64,000 nucleotides of DNA from Acinetobacter wuhouensis. GTDB lineage: Bacteria > Pseudomonadota > Gammaproteobacteria > Pseudomonadales > Moraxellaceae. The notes beneath the pieces are model-generated. The model saw only the letters and a list, made by a program, of their open reading frames with translations, searched no databases and was not told where the DNA came from. The DNA lies in NCBI RefSeq assembly GCF_001696605.3, contig NZ_CP031716.1, positions 1,798,001-1,862,000 of the forward strand, written 5' to 3'. The translations under genes were made by a program, and so were the position numbers. Of the stretch, positions 45,587 through 55,046 are shown one piece after another (position 1 is the first letter of the stretch; each line of letters begins with the position of its first letter).

Positions 45587-46582
45587 TCATGCTGTTACTG
45601 GTTCTGCTTTTTGATTAGAAAGCAATTTAATTACCTCTAAATAAGTGGGTGGTTGTTCAACAAAACCACGCTCACGTAATAGCTTATGCATCCGTGGCAA
45701 TTTGAAATAGGGCACAGATGCCATCAAATGATGTTCTTGGTGATAATTGACATGAATGGGTGCAACCAAGGCACGTGCAATAAGATTGGCTTTGGTGGTT
45801 CGGGTATTGGTCAATGCATTGTGACTGGTCTGCATGCCTGCATGTTCTGCCATTGAACGAATACGAATAAAAAGCGGAAATGGTGTGATATAGGCAATCG
45901 GCCACAACCAATACAGTTTGGCGTGTCCTGCTTTTTTCAAAGCATAATATATTGCTGCATTGGTCAGGACGGCACCTGAGCTGTTTTTGATTAAGGTTTT
46001 GGCAAAGTCCAAAGCATTACGATTTCCAACAGGAATTTTGCGTTGATCATTGGCAACCGTCCATTCAAGTAACTCCAAATCCATGAGTAGGCGACCAAAT
46101 AAAAATTTAACTCCCGTCAGTCCTGTAAGATCACGACTAAATTTTCGCATAAGTGATTTTTTTGAAATAGGAAAGTTATCTACAAGGCTTAAATCAGGAT
46201 CTTCAGGTAATGAGGTTTTGGCATGATGGCGCATATGATGCGCACGATATTTATGCAGATCATTCCAAATTGGTTTGGCGCATAACCAGTCTGTTGCATC
46301 ATTTAACCATTTGCTTTTAAATAAACTATGGTGTGAAGCATCATGCATTAAAATGGCTAAACACAGTTGGCGACCTGCTAAAATAGCCAAAGCGACAGCA
46401 ATCATTAAAACCTTGCCCCAAGTGGGCAGATATTCCCAAGAAAGTGCAACACTGGCAAATGTACCTGCAATAACAGCCCATGTTGAACCCACAGCCCATA
46501 AACCACCAAGGTCTGAGGGTGTTGTTAATTCATCAATTTCTTCTCTGGAAAATAATTCTGTCACGCTGATGCGGGCATTCAT
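45587..46582 (-). CDS. Membrane fatty acid desaturase family protein
   Basis: I start at ATG 46582, preceded by AAAGGACTACAA; a start five codons earlier is possible. The 331-residue protein has the three histidine boxes of di-iron desaturases: LMHDASHHSLF (about 84-93), HHMRHHAKT (about 117-125) and NYHQEHHLMASVP (about 282-294). Four or so membrane helices surround them (WAVIAGTFASVALSWEYLP and VLMIAVALAILAGRQLCLAIL). The likely reaction is insertion of a double bond or hydroxylation of a fatty acyl chain; the substrate is unknown. A PaaX-like regulator gene lies just upstream on the same strand. Confidence 0.87.
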   Translation of the reverse strand: MNARISVTELFSREEIDELTTPSDLGGLWAVGSTWAVIAGTFASVALSWEYLPTWGKVLMIAVALAILAGRQLCLAILMHDASHHSLFKSKWLNDATDWLCAKPIWNDLHKYRAHHMRHHAKTSLPEDPDLSLVDNFPISKKSLMRKFSRDLTGLTGVKFLFGRLLMDLELLEWTVANDQRKIPVGNRNALDFAKTLIKNSSGAVLTNAAIYYALKKAGHAKLYWLWPIAYITPFPLFIRIRSMAEHAGMQTSHNALTNTRTTKANLIARALVAPIHVNYHQEHHLMASVPYFKLPRMHKLLRERGFVEQPPTYLEVIKLLSNQKAEPVTA

Positions 46583-46737
46583 TTGTAGTCCTTTCATCTT
46601 TTTATTGGATGTAAAATGATTGTAGAGTATAAAACATTACAGTCAATTAATTTTATTTTTTAAATGTAATATTTAATGGGTTTGAGATTCAAACAACATC
46701 GCTAAACTCTAAACTTAACAAACTAAATCATTTGATT

Positions 46738-47529
46738 TTAAATGTTTTCTTTTTGATTTAACTGTTGCCAAGTGTCTTGTCCAATTTGATCGAGTTGAAT
46801 CACCGCCGTGAAAAAATCAGCTCTTAATGCTGTATTGACCCAAGTTGAGGGAAGCAATGGATCCGTGAGCATGAGCGCAATGGTTTCTCTACCGAGTAAA
46901 AAAGATGTTCTTGCACGCTCGATTTGATTCATTGTTTGGTAATGGCTTAACCACTGCTGAAGCTGTAGAGTGTATTTTTCATAGCGTTGATTCAGTTTCT
47001 GTGTGTCCCATAAGTCTATGATTTTATTTTGTGTATCATCGGAAAACTGAGCAATGAGCATAAATTTGGCTTCGGATTCTAATCCTTGATGCACTAACTT
47101 TTGAGTCAGCTCATTTAAATTTAGCGTTAAATTATCAGGCCGAATAAAAAAGCCTGTTTCGAGTTCTCTAAAGCCCGCATGTTTTAAAATCTTTTCTCGA
47201 TGGTTGAGTGCCGTGCGATCAGTACGACCTAAATGTGTCGTTAAAATACCGATGTATTGTTGATTCCAATCGGGTTTACTTTTTAATGCATGATCACGAT
47301 GGAGAATAATTGAACCCCAATTTTCAGCATTGGCACTGAGTTTATAGTGACCACGAGATATCGATTCAATCATATTTTCATGGCTTAAACGTGTTACCGC
47401 AACACGAATGTTATTTTCACTAATTTCTAATATTTTTGCAGCATTGAGAATTTGTTTAATTGAGAGTGTTTGACCACTAGAAGCCAAAAATAAATCGAGA
47501 ATGAATGACTTGGCATTTAAAGGTGTCAT
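46738..47529 (-). CDS. PaaX-like transcriptional regulator
   Basis: A 263-residue regulator. The N-terminal winged helix (about 5-65) contains AAKILEISENNIRVAVTRLSHENMIESISRGHYKL, typical of PaaX, whose best-known member represses phenylacetate degradation in response to phenylacetyl-CoA. Residues about 95-180 form the cap domain, and the C-terminus is the helical PaaX_C-like end (ERARTSFLLGRETIALMLTDPLLP). No paa genes are nearby, so it more likely controls the downstream desaturase or another acyl-CoA process. Confidence 0.8.
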   Translation of the reverse strand: MTPLNAKSFILDLFLASSGQTLSIKQILNAAKILEISENNIRVAVTRLSHENMIESISRGHYKLSANAENWGSIILHRDHALKSKPDWNQQYIGILTTHLGRTDRTALNHREKILKHAGFRELETGFFIRPDNLTLNLNELTQKLVHQGLESEAKFMLIAQFSDDTQNKIIDLWDTQKLNQRYEKYTLQLQQWLSHYQTMNQIERARTSFLLGRETIALMLTDPLLPSTWVNTALRADFFTAVIQLDQIGQDTWQQLNQKENI

Positions 47530-47682
47530 TTGAGCACTCAGAAATGTTAAAAATGTATCAATAGGAATTATATTGATATTTTACAGTGTTGATCAAAGAA
47601 TAGTGATTGATTTGGATGCTAGATGATGAAGTCAGTACAAACAAATCAATCCAAAGTACGCGTGTTATTTTCTACGTTAATT

Positions 47683-48582
47683 TTAGCGCTTATTCAAATG
47701 TTCGACTAAATAGTCGATAAAAACCCGTACAGCAGGCAATTGTCCACGACGAGATGGATAGACGGCATGGAAGATCCCATGCGGTGCTTTCCAGTCAGGT
47801 AAAACACGAACCAATTCACCGGTTAAGACATAATCACTGGCAACCGAGTCTGGTAAAAGGGCAATACCACAGTTTTGCACAGCTAATTTTGCCAGCATAA
47901 TCAGATCAGAACCCATTAAAATTGGATTGATTTTGACCTTTTTTTGTTGATTTTGGGCATCATGTAAAATCATTTGTTGATCTAAATGCTCATCGACCAT
48001 ACTTAAAATACGATGCTCAGTTAAATCATCTGGCTTTTTCAGCATTCCAAATTCATTTAAATAGGCTTGGCTTGCAAATAAATGTTGTTCGATATTTTCA
48101 AATTTACGAATGACTAAACTTGGGTCATCATCTAAACTTGCGCGAACCCTTAAAGCCACATCAAAGCCTTCATTAATAATATCAATTCTACGGTTACTGA
48201 CCATCAATTGAACTTTAATTTCAGGATAGGTTTTTAAAAAATCAGGTAAAATTTTTGAAAGCTCATTTTGTGCAACGGAAACAGGAACGCTGACTTTGAT
48301 GACACCACGTGGTTGTTCACTTAAATGATCCACAAGATCATGGGCAGATTGGGCTGCATTCATCATGACTTGGGCATGACGATAAATATTCATTCCAATA
48401 TCAGTGACAGCAAAATGTCGTGAGCTGCGTTGAATTAGGCGAACACCGAGTTTTTCTTCTAAGTTATATACACGGCGACTGAGTTTGGATTTTGGAATAT
48501 CGGTTGCACGTTCAGCAGCACTAAAACCGCCGTGTTCGACAACAAGACCAAAACAGTAAAAATCATCCAAATCAGTGAGCAT
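47683..48582 (-). CDS. LysR family transcriptional regulator
   Basis: I start at ATG 48582 (MLTDLDDFYCFGLVVEHGGFSAAER), with GGAA upstream; the longer frame adds 15 unlikely residues. The winged helix-turn-helix (about 1-60) reads GGFSAAERATDIPKSKLSRRVYNLEEKLGVRLIQRS. The effector domain (about 87-295) is typical (GVIKVSVPVSVAQNELSKILP and LLPDSVASDYVLTGELVRVLP). The sequence looks like the AaeR/DmlR group. Target unknown: no divergent gene shares its promoter, and the HD-domain gene upstream runs the same way. Confidence 0.88.
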   Translation of the reverse strand: MLTDLDDFYCFGLVVEHGGFSAAERATDIPKSKLSRRVYNLEEKLGVRLIQRSSRHFAVTDIGMNIYRHAQVMMNAAQSAHDLVDHLSEQPRGVIKVSVPVSVAQNELSKILPDFLKTYPEIKVQLMVSNRRIDIINEGFDVALRVRASLDDDPSLVIRKFENIEQHLFASQAYLNEFGMLKKPDDLTEHRILSMVDEHLDQQMILHDAQNQQKKVKINPILMGSDLIMLAKLAVQNCGIALLPDSVASDYVLTGELVRVLPDWKAPHGIFHAVYPSRRGQLPAVRVFIDYLVEHLNKR

Positions 48583-48660
48583 AAAATACATTCCAAAATT
48601 GCAACAATTGGGCATTTTTACACTCAATTGTTGCGTTAAGTCAATTTGTTAATTGTGAAT

Positions 48661-49083
48661 TTATGCAGTCATGAGAATATATTGAACCTGTTTATATTCT
48701 TCTAAACGTAAAAGGTCTTTGGTTGTAGGGTGAGGAATACGGGTTAAATCCATATTGTCAGCAACATCTGCCAATTTAACAATACGCGCAATTGGATTTT
48801 TAACAGCACGATATGCGGCTTCAATACGTGATTCGCCATCTTTCTTTGTCAATGCAACAATCGCATCGACAATTTCTTGGCTAAATCCTAAAGAAATCAA
48901 ATCGACCACAGTCGTATCTGTATCTTCTAAAATATCGTGTAGTACGGCGACGATTTGCTGATCAGGTGTTTTCACTTTGAACATCAGTCTGAGAGGGTGG
49001 AAAATATAAGGTTGATTTCCTTTATCTTTTTGACCTGCGTGTTTACGAGCTGCTAAAGCAATCGCTTTTTCAATCGTTGACAT
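48661..49083 (-). CDS. HD-domain small alarmone hydrolase-like protein
   Basis: A 140-residue single-domain protein. I start at ATG 49083, with AAGGATATT ahead. It carries the RelA/SpoT-type hydrolase signature: AARKHAGQKDKGNQPYIFHPLRL (about 11-33), VLHDILEDTDTT (HDxxED, about 51-62) and RIVKLADVADNMDLTRI (about 103-119). There is no synthetase or regulatory region, so it fits the stand-alone (p)ppGpp hydrolase (MESH1/SAH) class. It is encoded upstream of, and parallel to, the LysR gene. Another substrate (such as NADPH or other pyrophosphate nucleotides) cannot be excluded. Confidence 0.83.
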   Translation of the reverse strand: MSTIEKAIALAARKHAGQKDKGNQPYIFHPLRLMFKVKTPDQQIVAVLHDILEDTDTTVVDLISLGFSQEIVDAIVALTKKDGESRIEAAYRAVKNPIARIVKLADVADNMDLTRIPHPTTKDLLRLEEYKQVQYILMTA

Positions 49084-49200
49084 AATATCCTTGTCTTTCA
49101 TTTCTGTATTTATTCAAAATCTTGCTTTATTGCAATCCAAAACGAGTGTTTAATTTGCCCCAACTCGTTTAAAATATAATTTTATTTTGTTCTAATCTTT

Positions 49201-49536
49201 ATGGCTTTTCAACTAATCACCTTAGAAAATTCTCAAGAAAATGTTACATGCCCACATTGCCAACATGCAGTGATTGATTGGAATGAAGAACAGTATTTAC
49301 AACCTTGTGGACATACCTTATTCATTGCGATGGACTTAGGTTTTGAGTTCATTGCAGATGAGTTTGAATCGACCATGTCACGCACTGTGGATGAAATTCA
49401 CGCACATGATGATCAAGGCTTAAATATTTTCCAAGAATTAAGCAACAGTTCATATCCTGAATTTACAATTTATAAAGCCAGTTTAGGAGCTGTAGGTGGA
49501 CAAGAAATTTCACGTTACATCGGTTTTACGGGATAG
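49201..49536 (+). CDS. Small zinc-ribbon-like hypothetical protein
   Basis: A 111-residue acidic protein. CPHCQHAVIDWNEEQYLQPCGH (about 17-38) is split by only 17 residues and forms a plausible zinc ribbon (CxxC ... CxH). The rest has no known motif, with a hydrophobic strand TLFIAMDLGFEFIADEF. I do not know its function. No clear ribosome site precedes the ATG; the transcript may be leaderless. The frame is conserved-looking and the neighbours converge or diverge, so it is likely its own unit. Confidence 0.65.
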   Translation: MAFQLITLENSQENVTCPHCQHAVIDWNEEQYLQPCGHTLFIAMDLGFEFIADEFESTMSRTVDEIHAHDDQGLNIFQELSNSSYPEFTIYKASLGAVGGQEISRYIGFTG

Positions 49537-49606
49537 TTATATTTGAACGGATCGAGTTGAATTTATTGCGTTTAGAGAAAATTCAAGATTTGAAATTCTC
49601 TAAATG

Positions 49607-50560
49607 TTATTTCATAAAAGTGTTTTGTGATAATTCAACTTCTGTCAGTAACCATTCGATGAATTTTGCAATTAGTGGTGACTGTTGCTGTTCAGCATAG
49701 ACAAAATAATAAGCGCGAGAACCTTTTAGCTTAATATCTGAGGCAATGATTAATTCACCTGAACGGAGTTCTTTTTCAAGCAGTTTTTGCGGAATTAAAG
49801 CAACGCCCATGTGATGTATAGCGGCAACAGCAAGCATGGAAAATAGTTCGTGCCGTTGTCCATCGAGTGCAAAGGGATGATCTAAATCAGATACTTCAAA
49901 CCATTCTTTCCAGATATAAGGGCGTGTGGTTTGTTGTAATAAAGGTAGGCTCGCGATTTCCTGTGCGGATAAGCTACGTGTTAATTCACCTGAATGTCCC
50001 TTCAGTTCAGGAAAATGCTTAAAAATTAAATCTGCTGAACATACAGGCACGACATCTTCATTCATCAAATAATGTGTTTTTGCATTTGGCCAATTTTCAA
50101 CTTGAGCAGGTGTACCAGTATAAATGGCTGCATCAAAAATATGATCACTGAATAAAAATGGCTTGGTACTGGTTTCCAAATGAATCGTGATCTCAGGATG
50201 AATCTCATTAAATTTATACAGTCGCGGTAATAACCAACGTGTTGCAAAAGTGGGTACGACCCCAATTTTCAGCGTTCCACCTAAACCTTTGTGGCTCATC
50301 ACATCCAAAGTACTTTGCTCAATTCCAAGTAAATGTGACTTGATATTTTTAAAATAATGTTCACCCGCTTGAGTGAGTTCGACGCCGTGACGGGTACGAT
50401 TAAATAAATTCAATCCTAAAAATTCTTCAAGTTGTTGTACTTGCCGAGATACTGCGCTTTGGGTCAGATGCAGTTCTTGTGCTGCAAAGGTATAGCTTAA
50501 ATGCTTTGCCGCAGCTTCAAAACAAATCAGTGATTGTAGTGAGGGAATCATTCTACGCAT
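49607..50560 (-). CDS. LysR regulator (GcvA-like), likely regulator of gcdH
   Basis: A 317-residue regulator. The winged HTH (about 1-60) reads MIPSLQSLICFEAAAKHLSYTFAAQELHLTQSAVSRQ; the effector domain (about 92-305) starts GTLKIGVVPTFATRWLLPRL, typical of the GcvA group. It diverges from gcdH across 275 bases, the standard arrangement for a LysR protein controlling its neighbour; GcdR in other bacteria regulates glutaryl-CoA dehydrogenase in the same way. Regulation of gcdH is inferred from position. Confidence 0.85.
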   Translation of the reverse strand: MRRMIPSLQSLICFEAAAKHLSYTFAAQELHLTQSAVSRQVQQLEEFLGLNLFNRTRHGVELTQAGEHYFKNIKSHLLGIEQSTLDVMSHKGLGGTLKIGVVPTFATRWLLPRLYKFNEIHPEITIHLETSTKPFLFSDHIFDAAIYTGTPAQVENWPNAKTHYLMNEDVVPVCSADLIFKHFPELKGHSGELTRSLSAQEIASLPLLQQTTRPYIWKEWFEVSDLDHPFALDGQRHELFSMLAVAAIHHMGVALIPQKLLEKELRSGELIIASDIKLKGSRAYYFVYAEQQQSPLIAKFIEWLLTEVELSQNTFMK

Positions 50561-50835
50561 ATTCGTTCCTTGAATATCTTAATGAAAATTGAAGTTCTAG
50601 TTGAATGATTTATATCAATAATACTGCTTCAAAATATATTTAAACAATATCTACGCTCAGGGTTGAACTTTAGTCTGATCTTAAAATAGGAAAATAAACT
50701 CATCTTCACTATTGAGCTAATCAAAACACAAGATATGCATAAATGGAATATCTGAGTGCGAATTTATCGTTTGAAAGCTTGATTGTTCACGTTTAAATTG
50801 AATGTAACAACAAAACGAGATGCGCAGAGGAAGCG

Positions 50836-52056
50836 ATGAATCAAATGGTCAATACTAAGAAAACCCGTGTTCAATTTAACTGGCAAGATCCATTTTTATT
50901 GGAACAACAACTGACTTCAGAAGAACGTATGATCCGTGATGCAGCTGCTGCTTATTCACAAGATAAGTTGATGCCACGTGTTTTAGAACAATTCCGTTAT
51001 GAAAAAACCGATGCTTCGATTTTCCGCGAAATGGGTGAGTTAGGCTTATTAGGTCCAACCATTCCAGAGCAATACGGCGGTGCAGGTTTAAACTATGTCA
51101 GCTATGGTTTGATCGCACGTGAAGTTGAACGTGTGGATTCGGGTTATCGTTCAATGGCAAGTGTGCAAAGTTCATTGGTGATGGTGCCGATCAACGAATT
51201 TGGCTCAGAAGAACAAAAACAAAAGTATTTACCTAAATTGGCAACAGGTGAATATATCGGTTGCTTTGGTTTAACTGAGCCTGATCATGGTTCTGACCCT
51301 GGTAGCATGATTACTCGCGCTAAAAAAGTTGAGGGCGGTTATCGTTTGACTGGCGCGAAAATGTGGATTACCAACAGTCCAATTGCCGATGTATTTGTAG
51401 TCTGGGCGAAAGAAGTTTCTGCTGAAGGTAATGTTGGTGACATCCGTGGCTTTATCCTAGAAAAAGGATGGGAAGGTCTGTCAGCACCCGCGATTCACGG
51501 TAAAGTCGGTTTGCGTGCATCAATCACGGGTGAGATTGTGATGGATAATGTCTTCGTTCCTGAAGAAAATGCTTTCCCAGAAATCCGTGGATTACGTGGT
51601 CCATTTACCTGTTTAAACAGTGCGCGTTATGGTATTGCTTGGGGTGCAATGGGTGCGGCTGAGTTTTGTTGGCAAACAGCACACCAATACACCATGGATC
51701 GTAAACAATTTGGTCGTCCATTGGCTGCCAATCAATTGATCCAAAAGAAACTGGCAGATATGCAAACTGAAATTGCATTAGGTTTACAAATCGCATTGCG
51801 TTTTGGTCGTATGAAAGATGAGGGTATTGCTTCAGTTGAAGGGACTTCATTAATCAAGCGTAATAATTGTGGCAAAGCTTTAGATATTGCTCGCGTTGCT
51901 CGTGACATGATGGGTGGGAATGGAATCAGTGATGAATTTGGTGTGGCACGCCATTTAGTGAATCTTGAAGTGGTGAACACTTATGAAGGTACGCACGATG
52001 TCCATGCTCTAATTCTTGGTCGTGCTCAAACTGGTATTGCAGCTTTTGGTAACTAA
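50836..52056 (+). CDS. gcdH: Glutaryl-CoA dehydrogenase
   Basis: A 406-residue FAD enzyme oxidising and decarboxylating glutaryl-CoA to crotonyl-CoA in lysine/tryptophan/glutarate breakdown. FAD and substrate motifs: [56 protein letters not shown]. The catalytic Glu is in [20 protein letters not shown] near residue 384. The conserved start [20 protein letters not shown] supports the called start, which has GAGGAAGC just upstream. It begins a module with an MFS carrier and a CoA transferase. Confidence 0.96.
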   Translation: MNQMVNTKKTRVQFNWQDPFLLEQQLTSEERMIRDAAAAYSQDKLMPRVLEQFRYEKTDASIFREMGELGLLGPTIPEQYGGAGLNYVSYGLIAREVERVDSGYRSMASVQSSLVMVPINEFGSEEQKQKYLPKLATGEYIGCFGLTEPDHGSDPGSMITRAKKVEGGYRLTGAKMWITNSPIADVFVVWAKEVSAEGNVGDIRGFILEKGWEGLSAPAIHGKVGLRASITGEIVMDNVFVPEENAFPEIRGLRGPFTCLNSARYGIAWGAMGAAEFCWQTAHQYTMDRKQFGRPLAANQLIQKKLADMQTEIALGLQIALRFGRMKDEGIASVEGTSLIKRNNCGKALDIARVARDMMGGNGISDEFGVARHLVNLEVVNTYEGTHDVHALILGRAQTGIAAFGN

Positions 52057-52283
52057 GCTGATATAAATCATTATGTTAAGAACCTTTAAGGGTGTTCATG
52101 ACTGAGCATCCTTAGAGCGGTTTTGCCTTAAAATTTAAAATAAATGAATAAGGTAAGTTGAATTAACGATAGAAGGATTCATCGTACAAATATCTATATT
52201 GCTGTAAATTGTCAAATTTCATTCAAGTTTTAAAATTATAAATAAAGAATGGATTGATAATGAGGCTGTAAGATAACCGATGA

Positions 52284-52301
52284 CTCATTTGGGAAAATGA
52301 G
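52284..52301 (+). promoter_or_regulatory. Small hairpin with GNRA-like loop before the MFS start
   Basis: CTCATTT-GGGA-AAATGAG forms a 7-bp stem closed by GGGA, ending 3 bases before the AAAGGAA ribosome site and 11 bases before the ATG. It could affect translation or mRNA stability. Confidence 0.3.
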
Positions 52302-52312
52302 GTAAAGGAAAT

Positions 52313-53629
52313 ATGAACAATGACGTTCAATCAGTTGCACTTTCTGTAAAAGGAAGTTTGCCATCTAATATTGGTACATACGAAAAAATTGGTCCAAATA
52401 CTTGGAAATGGGCATTACTATTTGCTTATTTTGCGATGGTGGTAGATGGTATCGACATCATGTTGTTGTCGTATAGTCTGACCAGTTTAAAAGGTGAATT
52501 TGCATTAACAACTTTTCAGGCAGGTGCTTTAGGTAGTGCTTCATTGGCTGGTATGGGAATCGGAGGGATTCTCGGTGGTTGGGCATGTGATAAATTTGGT
52601 CGCGTGCGTACGATTGCAAATTCAGTGACATTCTTTTCTATTGCAACGTGTTTGTTAGGGTTTACTCAAAGTTTTGAGCAATTTATGGCATTACGCTTTA
52701 TTGGTGCATTGGGTATAGGTGCGCTGTATATGGCATGTAATACTTTGATGGCTGAATATGTTCCTACAACATATCGTACAACTGTATTGGGAACATTACA
52801 GACGGGACAAACGGTTGGTTATATCGTAGCAACAATTTTAGCAGGTGTAATTATCCCTGAGCACGGATGGCGAATTTTATTCTTTATCACTGTGATTCCA
52901 GCATTTATCAATATTTTCCTACAACGTTTTGTACCTGAGCCGAAGTCATGGCAATTGACTAAAATTGATCAATTACAAGGTAAAAAACAACCTGAAAAAG
53001 TGGTTGAAGAGAAACCTAAAAGTGGCAGTATTTATAAACAAATTTTTGCCAATTTTAAACATCGTAAAATGTTCTTGTTGTGGATGACGACTGCGTTCTT
53101 CTTACAGTTTGGTTATTACGGAATCAATAATTGGATGCCTAGTTATCTTGAAACTGAAGTGCACATGAACTTTAAAAATATGACTAGCTATATGGTGGGT
53201 TCTTATACTGCAATGATTTTAGGGAAAATATTGGCAGGCTATTTAGCAGATAAGTTTAATCGCCGTGCTGTATTTGTATTCGGTACGATTGCGAGTGCGA
53301 TTTTCCTCCCAATTATTATTTTCTTTAACACCCCTGATAATATCTTGTATTTATTGATCACATTTGGGTTTTTATATGGCATTCCTTATGGTGTAAATGC
53401 AACGTATATGGCTGAATCATTCTCAACAGATGTGCGTGGTACTGCGATTGGTGGTGCATACAATATTGGGCGTGTTGGTGCTGCAATAGCTCCAGCTACG
53501 ATTGGTTTCTTAGCTTCGGGGGGGACATTTATGACAGCATTTATTGTCATGGGTGCAGCATATTTTGTAGCTGGCATCTTACCAGGTTTGTTTATCAAAG
53601 ACCGTCAATATGATCCGCAAAAACAGTAA
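52313..53629 (+). CDS. MFS transporter, AAHS-like (probable dicarboxylate/aromatic acid carrier)
   Basis: A 438-residue permease with 12 hydrophobic segments. The family A motif is GGWACDKFGRVRT (about 84-96) with a second copy AGYLADKFNRRAV in the C-terminal half (about 305). The opening YFAMVVDGIDIMLLSYSLTSLKGEF is typical of the aromatic acid:H+ symporter (AAHS) group. Its place between gcdH and a CaiB-type CoA transferase suggests it imports glutarate or a related acid; that is inference from context. Start: ATG 52313 behind AAAGGAA. Confidence 0.85.
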   Translation: MNNDVQSVALSVKGSLPSNIGTYEKIGPNTWKWALLFAYFAMVVDGIDIMLLSYSLTSLKGEFALTTFQAGALGSASLAGMGIGGILGGWACDKFGRVRTIANSVTFFSIATCLLGFTQSFEQFMALRFIGALGIGALYMACNTLMAEYVPTTYRTTVLGTLQTGQTVGYIVATILAGVIIPEHGWRILFFITVIPAFINIFLQRFVPEPKSWQLTKIDQLQGKKQPEKVVEEKPKSGSIYKQIFANFKHRKMFLLWMTTAFFLQFGYYGINNWMPSYLETEVHMNFKNMTSYMVGSYTAMILGKILAGYLADKFNRRAVFVFGTIASAIFLPIIIFFNTPDNILYLLITFGFLYGIPYGVNATYMAESFSTDVRGTAIGGAYNIGRVGAAIAPATIGFLASGGTFMTAFIVMGAAYFVAGILPGLFIKDRQYDPQKQ

Positions 53630-53723
53630 TGTGCACTAAAGCATAATGCTAAATAATGAAAATTTTATCAAAGTAAATGAAATATTGAGGAGGGTCAAAG
53701 CTCCTCATACAGAGGGAAGTAAC

Positions 53724-54953
53724 ATGGGTGCATTACAAGGAATTCGAGTTTTAGACCTGAGTCGCGTACTTGCAGGACCATGGTGTGGACAAATTCTGGC
53801 AGACTTAGGTGCAGAAGTCATTAAGATTGAACGACCGCAGGTGGGTGATGATACCCGTATGTGGGGACCGCCGTGGATGTTAGATCAACAGGGTAATGCC
53901 ACCCGTGAGTCAGGCTATTACCAATGTGCAAACCGAAATAAATCATCAGTCGCAATTGATATTGCAAGTGAGCAAGGGCAAAAGCTGATTCAAGAAATTG
54001 CGAAAACAGCAGATGTTGTTATCGAAAATTTTAAAGCAGGCTCATTAAAAAAATATGGCTTGGATTATGACACGCTCAGTCAAATTAACCCTAAACTCGT
54101 TTATTGCTCAATTACGGGTTTTGGTCAGGATGGACCACGCGCTGAAGAACCTGGTTATGATTTTATCATCCAAGGTATGTCAGGTTTGATGAGTATCACG
54201 GGTGAAAAAGATGGTGAACTTGGTGCAAGTTCGCAAAAAGTAGGTGTCGCTGTTGTTGATATTCAAACAGGGCTTTACTCAACCATTGCGATTCAAGCTG
54301 CGTTGCTTTCACGGCATCAAACAGGCAAAGGGCAATATATCGATATGTCCTTGCTTGATGTACAAGTGGCAGCATTGGCAAATCAGGGTATGAACTATCT
54401 GACTTCTGGTGTTGCACCTAAACGTATGGGGAATAATCATCCCAATATTGTGCCTTATCAAACATTTCAAGCACAGGATAAAGAATTCATTATTGCATGC
54501 GGAAATGATAAACAATTTAAAGACTTATGCATTGCAATTGGGAAACCTGAGTTGTTGGAAAATCCAAATTACATTCGTAATCAAGACCGAGTAAAAAATC
54601 GTGCTGAATTGGTGCCTTTATTGGCAGAGTATTTCAAGACCAATACAGCTAAACATTGGGTGGATGCAATCCATGGTGTGAAAGTCCCTGTAGGTGTGAT
54701 TAATTCAGTTGCGGATGCACTAGATGAGCCTCAAATTCAACATCGTCAAATGGTGGTAAATATTCCACATGCCTACAATCCGAATTTTAAAGTGATTGGT
54801 TCTCCGATTAAAATGTCAGATACACCTGTAGAATATCGTAATGCGCCACCACGATTGGGGGAGCATACTAAGTTGATTTTAGAACAATTTCATACCCTTG
54901 AAGAATTACAGCAGTTGAAAGAATCAGGCGTGATTGATGGGTTGGGTTTGTAA
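53724..54953 (+). CDS. CaiB/BaiF family CoA transferase (probable glutarate CoA transferase)
   Basis: A 409-residue class III CoA transferase. I start at ATG 53724 with AGAGGGAAGT upstream; the longer frame adds 26 residues before the conserved GALQGIRVLDLSRVLAGPWCGQILADLGAEVIKIERP. The catalytic Asp, which forms the mixed anhydride, is expected in QYIDMSLLDVQVA (near residue 215). GFGQDGPRAEEPGYDFIIQGMSG is typical of the family. The human homologue SUGCT converts glutarate with succinyl-CoA to glutaryl-CoA, which gcdH here would then oxidise. Function by context and family. Confidence 0.85.
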   Translation: MGALQGIRVLDLSRVLAGPWCGQILADLGAEVIKIERPQVGDDTRMWGPPWMLDQQGNATRESGYYQCANRNKSSVAIDIASEQGQKLIQEIAKTADVVIENFKAGSLKKYGLDYDTLSQINPKLVYCSITGFGQDGPRAEEPGYDFIIQGMSGLMSITGEKDGELGASSQKVGVAVVDIQTGLYSTIAIQAALLSRHQTGKGQYIDMSLLDVQVAALANQGMNYLTSGVAPKRMGNNHPNIVPYQTFQAQDKEFIIACGNDKQFKDLCIAIGKPELLENPNYIRNQDRVKNRAELVPLLAEYFKTNTAKHWVDAIHGVKVPVGVINSVADALDEPQIQHRQMVVNIPHAYNPNFKVIGSPIKMSDTPVEYRNAPPRLGEHTKLILEQFHTLEELQQLKESGVIDGLGL

Positions 54954-54989
54954 AAACATGCGTAGATCACATGAATTGATGCACATAAA

Positions 54990-55026
54990 AAAGATCAATG
55001 TAAGCAATTAATTTACATTGATCTTT
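54990..55026. terminator. Hairpin terminator between the CoA transferase gene and ppk1
   Basis: AAAGATCAATGTAA (54990-55003) pairs perfectly with TTACATTGATCTTT (55013-55026). The minus-strand arm continues into TTTTTTATG, so it serves ppk1 best; the plus-strand side lacks a long T run. Confidence 0.8.
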
Positions 55027-55046
55027 AAAATAGCCTAAGCAATTTT

